57,190 nucleotides of DNA from Nocardia asiatica NBRC 100129 (GTDB lineage Bacteria > Actinomycetota > Actinomycetes > Mycobacteriales > Mycobacteriaceae). Positions 34,275 to 42,132 of this stretch are shown piece by piece. Both the position numbers and the translations under genes were made by a program. A model generated the notes under the pieces. The model was not told where the DNA came from, ran no database searches, and was given only the letters and a program-made list of their open reading frames with translations. The first letter of the stretch is position 1. The number at the start of each line of letters is the position of its first letter. The stretch spans positions 1-57,190 of the forward strand of contig NZ_BAFS01000293.1 in NCBI RefSeq assembly GCF_000308415.1, in the 5' to 3' direction.

Positions 34275-35386
34275 CACCAGCCCTCCGTCACGGTGCGTGC
34301 GAGATCCAGAAAATCTGTGGTGGTCTTGTGGTCTGCCGCGGTGACTCGGACCCAGTCGGGCAGACCGAAACCGTCCAACCGTCTAATCGAGAACCCCTTC
34401 GACGCGACACCATCAGCGAATCGCTCAGCGTCAATGATGCTTCGGCATCGGATCGCGGAAAAATTTCCCTCGCCGGGCACAGTCACGCCATCGAGGAACA
34501 GGCGCAGTCCCTGGTTCATGGCACCCCTCGAAGCGATCAGCTCGGCGTGGACATCGGCGAACTGATCGGCGAGGGTGAGCATTTCGGCTGCTACTGCCAG
34601 TGTTGGCCCGCTCACAGGGTTGGACACGTTCCAGGCCTGCACGGCGTCAGCGATCCGCGGATCTCCGCATACATTCACGGCCAATCGTGCTCCGGCCAAA
34701 CCGTATGCCTTGCTGAACGACTGGACGATCACGACATGAGGCTGGCCGTACAGGGTCGAGAGCGCAGACACAGGGGCGTATGCCGCATATGCCTCGTCCA
34801 CGACGAGCAGACATCGACGCTCGAGGCACACGCGCGCCACACGCAGGAGTTGATCCGGACTCCACCAATGCCCGGTGGGCCCGTTCGGGTTCGACACCGC
34901 GACGATGCTCCCCGCCTCTGCATCCTCGATCGCTTCGAGCATGTCCTCTACGTCGAAACCTCGATCCAGCCGATACGGCACGCTCCGCACCTGCATCCTC
35001 AACAGCGATGCGTACTCGAACAGCTGAGAGTAGTTCGGCACCTGGGTCACCACGGTGCGTCCATCGCGACCGAACAGCTGAAAAAGGGCGCGATAGGACT
35101 GATCCGACCCAGCGGTGAAGAAGACCGATGGCTCAACGATGCCGAGGAGTTCGGCAAACCGAGAGCGGAACTGGCCGTAGTCCGGATACCCGACCCACGC
35201 ACGGGGATCGAGTTTGTCGACGGCTCGGCGAATCAACGATTCGACCAGAGGGTGTCGCAACTCGTTGTTGGCGAGGTTGACAGTTCCGCCATAGCTGCGC
35301 CGCCAGCGAGCCGCAGGTCGCACACCGGACAGAAACAACTCGTCGAGCCAACGCGGCACCGTTGCGGTGGCGGGGGCAAAAATCAT
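34271..35386 (-). CDS. HisC-like PLP aminotransferase (NikK/PolI-like)
   Basis: 371 residues, ATG 35386 overlapping the radical SAM stop (ATGA). Fold-type I class I/II aminotransferase: N-N-E near residue 40, S-N-P-N-G-P-T-G (165-172), V-V-D-E-A-Y (Asp197), PLP Lys226 in Q-S-F-S-K-A-Y-G-L and R234. Histidinol-phosphate-aminotransferase subgroup, the same as NikK/PolI, which aminates the oxidised octosyl-acid-derived nucleoside to aminohexuronic acid. The amine made here would be the nucleophile for peptide attachment. The cluster context supports that reading; sequence alone says only aminotransferase. Confidence 0.87.
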   Translation of the reverse strand: MIFAPATATVPRWLDELFLSGVRPAARWRRSYGGTVNLANNELRHPLVESLIRRAVDKLDPRAWVGYPDYGQFRSRFAELLGIVEPSVFFTAGSDQSYRALFQLFGRDGRTVVTQVPNYSQLFEYASLLRMQVRSVPYRLDRGFDVEDMLEAIEDAEAGSIVAVSNPNGPTGHWWSPDQLLRVARVCLERRCLLVVDEAYAAYAPVSALSTLYGQPHVVIVQSFSKAYGLAGARLAVNVCGDPRIADAVQAWNVSNPVSGPTLAVAAEMLTLADQFADVHAELIASRGAMNQGLRLFLDGVTVPGEGNFSAIRCRSIIDAERFADGVASKGFSIRRLDGFGLPDWVRVTAADHKTTTDFLDLARTVTEGWW

Positions 35387-36690
35387 CGGCTTCGCACCGG
35401 GATCGCGGACGTGACGGCCGTGGTCGGCGCGGACCTATCGAACAGCAGCCTGTAGTACTCCTGCGCGTCCTCAGGTCTGGGGCCTGGAGAGAACAGTTGA
35501 CGGTTGAACGAGGCGATCGTCGCCTCGTCCATTTCCGGTCGCATCATGTCGAAGTCGGTGTAGATCGTCGGGCGAACCCGTCCCCGTTCCGCGAGCACGC
35601 GTTCGATAGTGTGCCGCACCCCCGTCGGCGAGGTGCCGGGCAATCCAAGGATCACAAAGCAATTGAGCTCAACCCCCGCGGACCGGCAGGACTCTGCAGC
35701 AGCGTGAAAGCGCTCCTCGGCGATGTGCTTGGCTCGGGGCAACTCGGCTTGGCCTGCCTCCTCCAAGGTTTCCAACCCGACGCTGATACGAACGCACCCG
35801 GACGCGCCCATCTGTCGAATCAAGGCATCATCGAGGTGATGCAACGTCGTCGTGCACTTCCACGGCAGGCCGATGCCGGATGCGTCATACGCCGTGCAGA
35901 ATTCCCGAACCCACGGTTTACGCAGCGTGAAAGTCGGTGCATACATCGATACGTATTCAAACGGCATCCGCTCGGCCGATTGCGCGATATAGGCGACAAC
36001 TTTGTCGACGGGGTGGCGTCGCTCAGTCTTGCCCTCGCGACCGGGTATGTCACAGAATGCGCAGCCGACGGGACACCCCCGCGCGACCGGAACCACAAGT
36101 TCCCGCCGGCCCGGAATACCACAGAAACGTGCAGAGTCGTCGGCGTAGAGGCGTTCATATGCGGCATGGGGGATCTCACGCACATCGGGGAGCGGAAGCC
36201 GATCAATAGGCAGCAGCGGAATCGCAGTCTCGGGCCCGCGCCACCCTTGCTCAGTGCGCAGCCACACCGACCGCGGATGATGATCCGGTTGATCGATCGA
36301 CCGGGCGATATCCTCGACACCGCACTCAGGATCTCCTGCGCCGACGATCGCGTCGACATCGAACTGCTGAAAGAATTCCGGCAGCACCGCAGCCAAGCGG
36401 CCGAAGGTGACAATCTTTGCCTCTGGAGCAAGCTCGCGGGCATAGTGTATGGTCCGCTTCAACGCGTCGACCGCATCGAAGTCGTTCGCGATTGCCACCA
36501 AGTCCGGACGTTCAACGAGCAGATCCCCGAGCTCCTTCCACGTCACATTGAGGGCACCCGCGTCGACCGCACGCACCGTTGCATCAGGAAAGGTATCTCG
36601 CAGATGGTTCGCGACATTGAACACCGTCAAGTGGTGCCCAGCATTGAAGTAGCTGGGAACTTGAGGCGGCCAGAGAACGAGAATTTTCAT
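35383..36690 (-). CDS. Radical SAM enzyme (NikJ/PolH-like)
   Basis: 435 residues, ATG 36690. N-terminal ~130 residues are a B12-binding-type Rossmann region (M-K-I-L-V-L-W-P-P-Q-V-P; no clear DxHxxG). The radical SAM core has C206-x3-C210-x2-C213 (G-C-P-V-G-C-A-F-C), R-I-S-V-G-L-E-T and N-C-F-V-I-L-G-L-P-G-T. In nikkomycin/polyoxin biosynthesis NikJ/PolH uses this chemistry to cyclise 3'-enolpyruvyl-UMP to octosyl acid phosphate. A MurA-like gene that could supply that substrate lies just upstream. It starts the overlapping set rSAM-aminotransferase-kinase. Possible alternative: methyltransferase-type B12 rSAM acting on the peptide. Confidence 0.87.
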   Translation of the reverse strand: MKILVLWPPQVPSYFNAGHHLTVFNVANHLRDTFPDATVRAVDAGALNVTWKELGDLLVERPDLVAIANDFDAVDALKRTIHYARELAPEAKIVTFGRLAAVLPEFFQQFDVDAIVGAGDPECGVEDIARSIDQPDHHPRSVWLRTEQGWRGPETAIPLLPIDRLPLPDVREIPHAAYERLYADDSARFCGIPGRRELVVPVARGCPVGCAFCDIPGREGKTERRHPVDKVVAYIAQSAERMPFEYVSMYAPTFTLRKPWVREFCTAYDASGIGLPWKCTTTLHHLDDALIRQMGASGCVRISVGLETLEEAGQAELPRAKHIAEERFHAAAESCRSAGVELNCFVILGLPGTSPTGVRHTIERVLAERGRVRPTIYTDFDMMRPEMDEATIASFNRQLFSPGPRPEDAQEYYRLLFDRSAPTTAVTSAIPVRSR

Positions 36691-37368
36691 TTAACGAGTA
36701 CTTTCTGCTCAGACCGGCATACATTCGATGTCGCCGATCTCGTTCCGAGTGTCAAGCAGGGCGTCTTGTATCGAACAGGATGGACATTGGCTTCGCTGTG
36801 CCCATCACAAAGCCGAAGCGAGGACTGCGACACTGTGTCGGTCGATCTGCGTTCGCAACCGGAAATATCCGATCTCGAAACAGTGTCCGAATTCGCCATT
36901 GACGTGCCGAATATCACCAGCCTGCTTGGTGCCAGGCCAGGGATCGAGGAATATACCAACCTGTACTCGGCGATCGTCGAAGTAAGCGGGCCTCAGATCG
37001 CCTCTGTCGCAAACCTGTTGGCCAACTCGCCGCGAATGACTATCGGATGCTCGCTGGGAAAGGATCGGACCGGTGTGGTCATTGCGTTTCTCTTGCGTGC
37101 TGCCGGGATACCACCGGCCGATATCCTTTACGCCGATCGCGCAGCGATGGCGCATACCATCGCCTGCGACCCATCCATCCGCACGTACGCGCACGATCGC
37201 GGGATAGACGCCACTGAACTGATCCGCCGATGCCAAGTGGGGCGGATGCCCCTTCAAATGGTTCTCGAATCCATGGATGACCACCGCGGCGGAGTCGAGG
37301 GTTACCTGCGTCGCCACGGCATGTACCCGACGACCGCTTCGACATTGCGTAAGAGGCTGCTTCGGTAA
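36661..37368 (+). CDS. Tyrosine-phosphatase-fold phosphatase (NikL/PolJ-like)
   Basis: About 235 residues if TTG 36661 is the start, which overlaps the divergent radical SAM gene by 30 bp. No ATG/GTG is available in frame, so the 5' end is uncertain. The family N-terminal motif seems present as H-T-F-D-V-A-D-L...G-V-L-Y-R-T-G, then V-S-V-D-L-R, and the P-loop C-S-L-G-K-D-R-T-G (C-x5-R) with general-acid region D-P-S-I-R. Y_phosphatase3-type proteins include NikL/PolJ, the phosphatase of nikkomycin/polyoxin nucleoside formation. It is the only cluster gene on the + strand, convergent with the MurA-like gene. Confidence 0.75.
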   Translation: MRRPENENFHLTSTFCSDRHTFDVADLVPSVKQGVLYRTGWTLASLCPSQSRSEDCDTVSVDLRSQPEISDLETVSEFAIDVPNITSLLGARPGIEEYTNLYSAIVEVSGPQIASVANLLANSPRMTIGCSLGKDRTGVVIAFLLRAAGIPPADILYADRAAMAHTIACDPSIRTYAHDRGIDATELIRRCQVGRMPLQMVLESMDDHRGGVEGYLRRHGMYPTTASTLRKRLLR

Positions 37369-37388
37369 TTGGAATCGACTCGCCATAC

Positions 37389-38786
37389 CTACCCCCTCCG
37401 AACGTATGCGATATCCGCGCCGAGAACCGCCAACCGTTCCGGCAAGGCTTCGTAGCCACGGGCGAGATGCTCGATCCCGTCGATGGTGGTCCGTCCCGCG
37501 ACAGCTAACGCTGCAACCAAACAGACTGCGACACTACGGGTATCGGCAGCGAGGACCGTCTCTTCGGTCGGCCGCAAGATGGAGGGCTCGATCGACAGGC
37601 GCTCACCCACAATCTGCGTTGACGCACCCAATTGCTTCAACGGCGCCGCATACCCAAACCTTTTTCGCCACACGCGATCCTCGACCGTCGACCGCCCCGT
37701 GGCCTTCAACAGCACGAGCGCAAGCAGCGGCGCAATATCAGTGGAAATCCCGGTCGATTCGGCTATCAGCTGAGCTCCCACATAAGAGCCCACTGCAGGC
37801 GACACGCGAATACTCCCATCACCGATCTCCGGCTTAATCCCCAGATGATCGAGAAACTCGAGCTCACGCCTGATCGCCTTCACCAGGTGCGACGTGTCCC
37901 CACAGTCCAACTCGAAAGACGATCCCGTCATCACTGCTACCGACTGCCATGTAATCACTTCGACCGGATCCGGCATCAGTCGATAGCGAGCCGCTTGCCG
38001 GCCTGGGCGACCTCTCACTATCCAGCATCGATCTCGCTGCTCGATATCCACACCGAGCTCCCGAAGCACCGCGATAAGCTCGCGTTGCGCCTCCTTGTCA
38101 TGTGGATTCAGGATGACGCTCGTTCCAGGGGTCGCCGCCGCCATCAGGACGGCCGCCTTGGTTGCGCTCGAAACGCGAGGGCCAGCCGGACGCTCCGGAT
38201 CGTCGGACCAACGAAGGATATCGACCGTGGCCGGGACAAGCCGTTCCCGCCGGACCGTCAGCTCTGAACCTTGCCACGACCAATCGGCGCCGAACAATGC
38301 CATCACATCGAGTATCTGCTGAATCGGCCGTGTCAGCCCGAACTCGTATGTTCCAAGCTCGTCGCCACCAGCGCCACCAAAAGTTACAGCACCACGCTGG
38401 GCCAGAACGGCGGCCAGTAGATAAATTGAACCATGAATCCGTCGAGTAAGCGCTCCGGGGAGCAGGTCGGAACTAACTTCACCATCGACCACGCACGTTC
38501 TGCGGTCACCGGATGAGATAGTTCCGCCAAGGGCGTGAACGATGTCGGAAAGAACCTCGAACTCTGTGGACTGCGGAACATTCTCCAAGGTCACCTTGGC
38601 GCCCAGCGCGACGGCAGCCGCAAAAACCAGAACCATACCGTGTTTAGACCCGGGAACCTCCGTCCGGCCACTCAGCTCTCGTCCACCCTCTACCGTGAAC
38701 AGAGGGCTCGACAGAGTGTCAGCGTTCATCTCATCAACAAACCACCGCTCGCTATGCTCCCGGGTTTCCAGCGCGTCTCGATGCAA
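37389..38786 (-). CDS. MurA/EPSP-synthase-like enolpyruvyl transferase (NikO/PolA-like)
   Basis: 465 residues from TTG 38786 (GGGGGG seven bases upstream); ATG 38729 is an alternative leaving 9 residues before the fold. Two-domain inside-out barrel: V-P-G-S-K-H-G (Lys of MurA KN motif kept, Asn replaced by His), R-R-I-H-G-S-I, and a C-terminal R-G-Y-E-A-L-P-E-R-L-A-V-L-G-A. The MurA loop holding Cys115 reads G-G-A-G-G-D-E-L-G, with no Cys. Paralogue-type divergence from cell-wall MurA, together with the neighbours, points to the NikO/PolA role: PEP plus UMP to 3'-enolpyruvyl-UMP. TTA-rich, lower-GC gene. Confidence 0.83.
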   Translation of the reverse strand: MHRDALETREHSERWFVDEMNADTLSSPLFTVEGGRELSGRTEVPGSKHGMVLVFAAAVALGAKVTLENVPQSTEFEVLSDIVHALGGTISSGDRRTCVVDGEVSSDLLPGALTRRIHGSIYLLAAVLAQRGAVTFGGAGGDELGTYEFGLTRPIQQILDVMALFGADWSWQGSELTVRRERLVPATVDILRWSDDPERPAGPRVSSATKAAVLMAAATPGTSVILNPHDKEAQRELIAVLRELGVDIEQRDRCWIVRGRPGRQAARYRLMPDPVEVITWQSVAVMTGSSFELDCGDTSHLVKAIRRELEFLDHLGIKPEIGDGSIRVSPAVGSYVGAQLIAESTGISTDIAPLLALVLLKATGRSTVEDRVWRKRFGYAAPLKQLGASTQIVGERLSIEPSILRPTEETVLAADTRSVAVCLVAALAVAGRTTIDGIEHLARGYEALPERLAVLGADIAYVRRG

Positions 38787-39673
38787 AGCTCAACCCCCCA
38801 GTGATAGAATGTTTGTCAAAAGTCCAAGGCTTGGCCAAATGCAGTCACGAACGGCCAACGGCCGAATAGCCGCGTACTAATATTCGAACAACGGTCTGGC
38901 GGTGCGAAGAGAGCCGCAAGAAACCGGTACTTCCCCCATCCCCCCTGATCAATGCAGGCCGCTAGGTCAATGCGCGCAAGCAATACTTTGATGAACCATC
39001 ACCCCCGTGATTGCGTTCAAGCCTAGCCTGCTAGTTGGTTATTGTAAACACCCTTTCTCGGGCCCTCGCGACCAGGACCATCCGATGCCCTATCGAGGAT
39101 GGCGTCATTGGGCGGATCCAAGGCTCCGCCATTGTTGGGTTACAGCTGGTCAGTAGTAATTCGGACGGCCCGGCGATGTCGTAGGGGTAGTGACGTAACG
39201 CACCTGGAGCCCGCGAGGCCGGCCAGGCTGATCGCGGGTCGCCCCGCCTTCGGTGATTCGGCAGGTGCGACACCAGTACGAAATCCTTTGAGCTGCCGCG
39301 GCATCGAGCCCTGCCGCGCACCCGCAGCTCCCGCACAATCACCCCCCAGCCCCATCACCCACGCGACCGGCACACCCAACACTCGAGCCGACAGCCCCGC
39401 GGCCGGTCACCGAGCACGGCGTCTACGACTACGCCGCCGGCGACGACTACGGCAACCCAGCCCAGGATGCGGTCGCTGTCGCGGTCGAAGGGGAGAAGCT
39501 GGGCATCGCCAAACCGTTCCTGGTGCTCGGATCGTCGTCGGTCCACTCCTGGTCCGGCATCCGCTGAGGATGGCTATCGGCCCGCCGCACCGTCGCGGCG
39601 GGGCGATGCCGCACAATAGCCACACGGGGGACTGAACCAGAGTGCCTCACCCGACAGATCGAGGATCCTGCCC
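38787..39673. other. Gene-poor island flank with an orphan coding remnant
   Basis: Low-GC DNA follows the MurA-like start (to about 39060), including a TTGACA (38819-38814, minus strand) that could be part of that gene's promoter. Further right, frame 39292-39567 (+) has no start codon but ends with a protein-like C-terminus: V-T-E-H-G-V-Y-D-Y-A-A-G-D-D-Y-G, then G-I-A-K-P-F-L-V-L-G-S-S-S-V. It looks like the tail of a lost secreted or hypothetical protein. I see nothing else here. Confidence 0.5.
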
Positions 39674-40038
39674 ATGTCCAGCGCCGACCCAGGGACCCGT
39701 CACGACCGTGTAGCGCGGGATGGGGCGTCGGCGCGGGGCTGTTTGTCTCGACAGTGGTGTTCGTACCCGCTGTCTTCGTGGTGCGGCAGTGATTGGATCT
39801 TCCCGAGATCCCGGCGACGCCGTCACACCTGCGCGCTCGCCCGGTCGAGGTACCTGGCTCGTACTGGCTCACCTGGCTCGTCGCCGCAGTCGTACTGCTC
39901 GCGCCGGGCGCGGCGCTGATGCTGTGGCCGAGGGTGCGACGGGTCGCGATGGGATACGCCCTTACGGCAGGGTTTGTCGCAGGACTACTGGCGGCGTTGA
40001 CGATCGGGTTCGAACTCGGCGGTTTCGCTCCTACCTGA
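39674..40038 (+). pseudogene. Frameshifted small membrane protein
   Basis: A coherent protein can be read only by changing frame. ATG 39674 gives M-S-S-A-D-P-G-T-R-H-D-R-V-A-R-D-G; near 39720 the next frame continues W-G-V-G-A-G-L-F-V-S-T-V-V-F-V-P (TM helix 1). A TGA at 39790 interrupts it, and the same frame then reads L-D-L-P-E-I-P-A-T-P...W-L-T-W-L-V-A-A-V-V-L-L (TM 2) and a third helix to 40038. So there is one frameshift and one nonsense codon. A short product from TTG 39793 is possible. Native chromosomal gene disabled near the island's right end. Confidence 0.6.
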
Positions 40039-40071
40039 TCTCCAAGGCCGCGACCGCCTCGGCCGGGCGAT

Positions 40072-40118
40072 ATGACATCGGGCTGAGAATCCCGGCCTGA
40101 CATTGCGATGAGAATCTC
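40072..40118. repeat. Right-end subrepeats of the island
   Basis: Two copies of the island subrepeat, ATGACATCGGGCTGAGAATC (40072-40091) and TGACATTGCGATGAGAATC (40098-40116), in opposite orientation to the two outer copies at 26408-26448. Spacing between units is about 26 bp, versus 20 bp at the left. Confidence 0.7.
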
Positions 40119-40189
40119 AGCCCCACCGCAGGGCAGCGCGGTTGATCCATGACACACGGACTGCGGATCTACTGCATAGTGCCGGGTGG

Positions 40190-41113
40190 TCAGTCTCCGG
40201 GCCGGAGGGCCTGCTGGGCTTCGCGCAGCGCCGCCCAGGCGTCTCCCACGGGACCGACGTGCCCGAGCTTGTCGGGGTTGCTCACCGAGCGGATCGTCTG
40301 GATCTGTCCGTCGAGAATGTCGATGATCCAGGTGGTGAGGACCTTGCCGTCGCGGTCGCGGAAGATCGCGCCCGGCTGGCCGTTGACCTGACGCGACTCC
40401 ACTTTCGCGCCGATCCGGGTGAACAGCAGGCATAACGCGGCGAGCGCTCGGCTCACGTTCCCGGCGCCGACGAACCGCTCGGCCCATTGCGGGGCCTTGC
40501 CGCCGCCGTCGCCGACCATCTGGACGTCGGCGGCCAACAGCGCGGTCAGCCCGTCGACGTCACCGTCCCGGAACGCGTCGAGGAAGCGCACGGCGAGTTC
40601 CTCGCGCTCGACGCGGTCGGCTTCGAAGCGGGGCCGTCCGAGGTCCATGTGGCGGCGAGCCCGCACCGCGAGCTGGCGGCACGCCGCCGCCGAGCGCCCT
40701 ACCGCCGCCGCGACCTCCGCGAACCCGAATCCGAACACTTCCCGCAGCACGAAGACCGCGCGTTCGAGCGGGCTGAGCCGTTCCAGCAGCAGCAAGGCCG
40801 CCATCGATACCGAGTCGGCCAGCTCCGCCGACCGCTGTGGGTCCTGGTAGGGGTCGGTCAGCAGTGGTTCGGGGAACCACGGCCCGACGTACTCCTCGCG
40901 CCGCACGCGGGCCGACCGCAGCACGTCGATCGAGATCCGGCTCACGGTGGCCGACAGGAATGCCTTGGCCGAGACGGGCCGGGTCGGGGAGGCCTCGTAG
41001 CGCAGCCAGGTCTCCTGCACCGCGTCCTCGGCCTCGCTCGTGCTGCCGAGGATCCGGTAGGCGATGGAGAACAGCAGCGGCCGCAGGTCTTCGAACTCCT
41101 CGATCCGGGTCAC
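40190..41113 (-). CDS. ECF41-family RNA polymerase sigma factor (SigJ-like)
   Basis: 307 residues. GTG 41113 with AGAGGAG upstream; the frame is open far beyond but only as read-through. Sigma2 (L-L-F-S-I-A-Y-R-I-L-G-S...D-A-V-Q-E-T-W-L-R) and sigma4 (L-S-P-L-E-R-A-V-F-V-L-R-E-V-F) are followed by a SnoaL-like C-terminal domain. ECF41 hallmarks are present: Y-V-G-P-W-F-P-E-P in the sigma2-4 linker and N-P-D-K-L near the C-terminus. In this group the fused domain replaces an anti-sigma factor. It is downstream of, and co-transcribed with, the SDR gene, its likely target, as usual for ECF41. Confidence 0.93.
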   Translation of the reverse strand: MTRIEEFEDLRPLLFSIAYRILGSTSEAEDAVQETWLRYEASPTRPVSAKAFLSATVSRISIDVLRSARVRREEYVGPWFPEPLLTDPYQDPQRSAELADSVSMAALLLLERLSPLERAVFVLREVFGFGFAEVAAAVGRSAAACRQLAVRARRHMDLGRPRFEADRVEREELAVRFLDAFRDGDVDGLTALLAADVQMVGDGGGKAPQWAERFVGAGNVSRALAALCLLFTRIGAKVESRQVNGQPGAIFRDRDGKVLTTWIIDILDGQIQTIRSVSNPDKLGHVGPVGDAWAALREAQQALRPGD

Positions 41114-41133
41114 GTCAGCTCCTCTCGCACCTT

Positions 41134-41889
41134 TCACCAGGGCACCTGCCCCTCGTCGCTGAAGAACCCGGCGGTCGGTCCGTCCGCGTCGAGCGTGGCC
41201 AGGCGCACCAGGATCACGGCGCCTTGCGCGACCGTGCGGACGCCGGTGTGGTTGTTGCTGTCGGTGTCGACGTAGCCGGGGGCCACCGCGTTGACGAGGA
41301 TGCCGTCCTTGCGCAGCTCCTTGGCATACTGCACGGTCAGCGCCGTGAGCGCGGACTTGGACGGCGAGTACGCCGCCGAGGGCAGCAGGTCGGCGAAGGG
41401 GCCGTCCAGGTCGCTGCTGAGGGTCAGCGACGCGGCATGCGAGCTGACGTTGACAATGCGCGGCGCCGATGACCGCCGCAGCAGCGGCAGCATGGCGTTG
41501 GTCACCGCGATCACCCCGAAGACGTTGGTTTCGAATACCCCACGGACCATGTCCGGATCGACGGTGCTCGGGATCTGGTCGAGGGCATCCATCGGCGAGA
41601 CCTGTCCGGAACCGGTGATGCCGGCGTTGTTGATCAGCACGTCGAGGTGTCCGAAGCGCGCTTCGACCTGCTGCGCGGCCGCGGTGATCGTAGTCGCGTC
41701 GGTGACGTCGAGAGTGAGCGCGTGCGCGTCGGCGCCGGTCGCGCGCAGCGCCGCGGCGGCCTCCGCGCCGCGCCCCGAGTCCCTGGCGCCGATCAGCACC
41801 GTCATGCCCAGCGCAGCGAGTTGCTCGGCGGCTCCACGGCCGATTCCCTTGTTCGCCCCGGTGATCAGCGCCACCTTCTGCTCGTTCAT
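41134..41889 (-). CDS. SDR-family oxidoreductase
   Basis: 251 residues, ATG 41889 behind AAGGAG. Classical SDR: T-G-A-N-K-G-I-G (NAD(P) loop), N-N-A-G (about residue 85), catalytic Ser in N-V-S-S-H-A-A-S and Y-S-P-S-K (Tyr-x3-Lys). Close in type to carbonyl-reductase/Rossmann proteins of the plant-like group. Its 21-bp distance to the ECF41 sigma gene fits the known pairing of ECF41 factors with oxidoreductases. Substrate unknown. Confidence 0.9.
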   Translation of the reverse strand: MNEQKVALITGANKGIGRGAAEQLAALGMTVLIGARDSGRGAEAAAALRATGADAHALTLDVTDATTITAAAQQVEARFGHLDVLINNAGITGSGQVSPMDALDQIPSTVDPDMVRGVFETNVFGVIAVTNAMLPLLRRSSAPRIVNVSSHAASLTLSSDLDGPFADLLPSAAYSPSKSALTALTVQYAKELRKDGILVNAVAPGYVDTDSNNHTGVRTVAQGAVILVRLATLDADGPTAGFFSDEGQVPW

Positions 41890-42132
41890 GATCAGCTCCT
41901 TGCGGTAAGAGGTGTGGTCCTGCACAGAACCGGTCTTCGGAACCCGAGACGAGACAGCCCATCCGGCTGTGACATGCGGACGGAAACAAGCGAGATGGGA
42001 AACTCCTCGGCCGCTCTCGATCCGAACTGCCGAGTAACGCCCGGGTACCCAACTGCGACGTCCTCGGTGACGTATGGCCCGTCGGGGGGCTTGTCCGTCC
42101 ACTTTGTCGGTGTATGGAATGGGGATCAGGAC

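Larger units (their letters stand above)
26408..40118. mobile_element. Putative TniQ-type transposon remnant carrying a biosynthetic island
   Basis: Both borders carry the same ~21-bp subrepeat, consensus ATGACA-N7/8-GAGAAT(C). The outermost two copies on the left (26408-26428, 26428-26448) point inward in the opposite sense to the two on the right (40072-40092, 40098-40118), as paired transposon ends do. A broken tniQ gene lies just inside the left end. The enclosed genes have lower GC, TTA codons and mixed codon use compared with dnaB and the 40-57 kb genes. TniQ proteins are target-site partners of TniA/TnsB-type transposases in Tn7- and Tn5053-like elements. No transposase or ATPase gene survives inside, so the element is probably immobile alone. 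The exact ends and any target duplication are not resolved. Confidence 0.6.

Noticed and set aside
28126..38786. Microcin C-like peptide-nucleotide cluster
   Set aside because: There is no MccB/ThiF-type adenylating enzyme, and the precursor does not end in Asn. The enzymes match octosyl-acid nucleoside chemistry instead.
39793..40038. Independent 81-residue membrane protein from TTG 39793
   Set aside because: The preceding frame encodes a matching TM segment directly before the TGA, and a compatible N-terminus exists in another frame, so a broken longer gene explains the data better.
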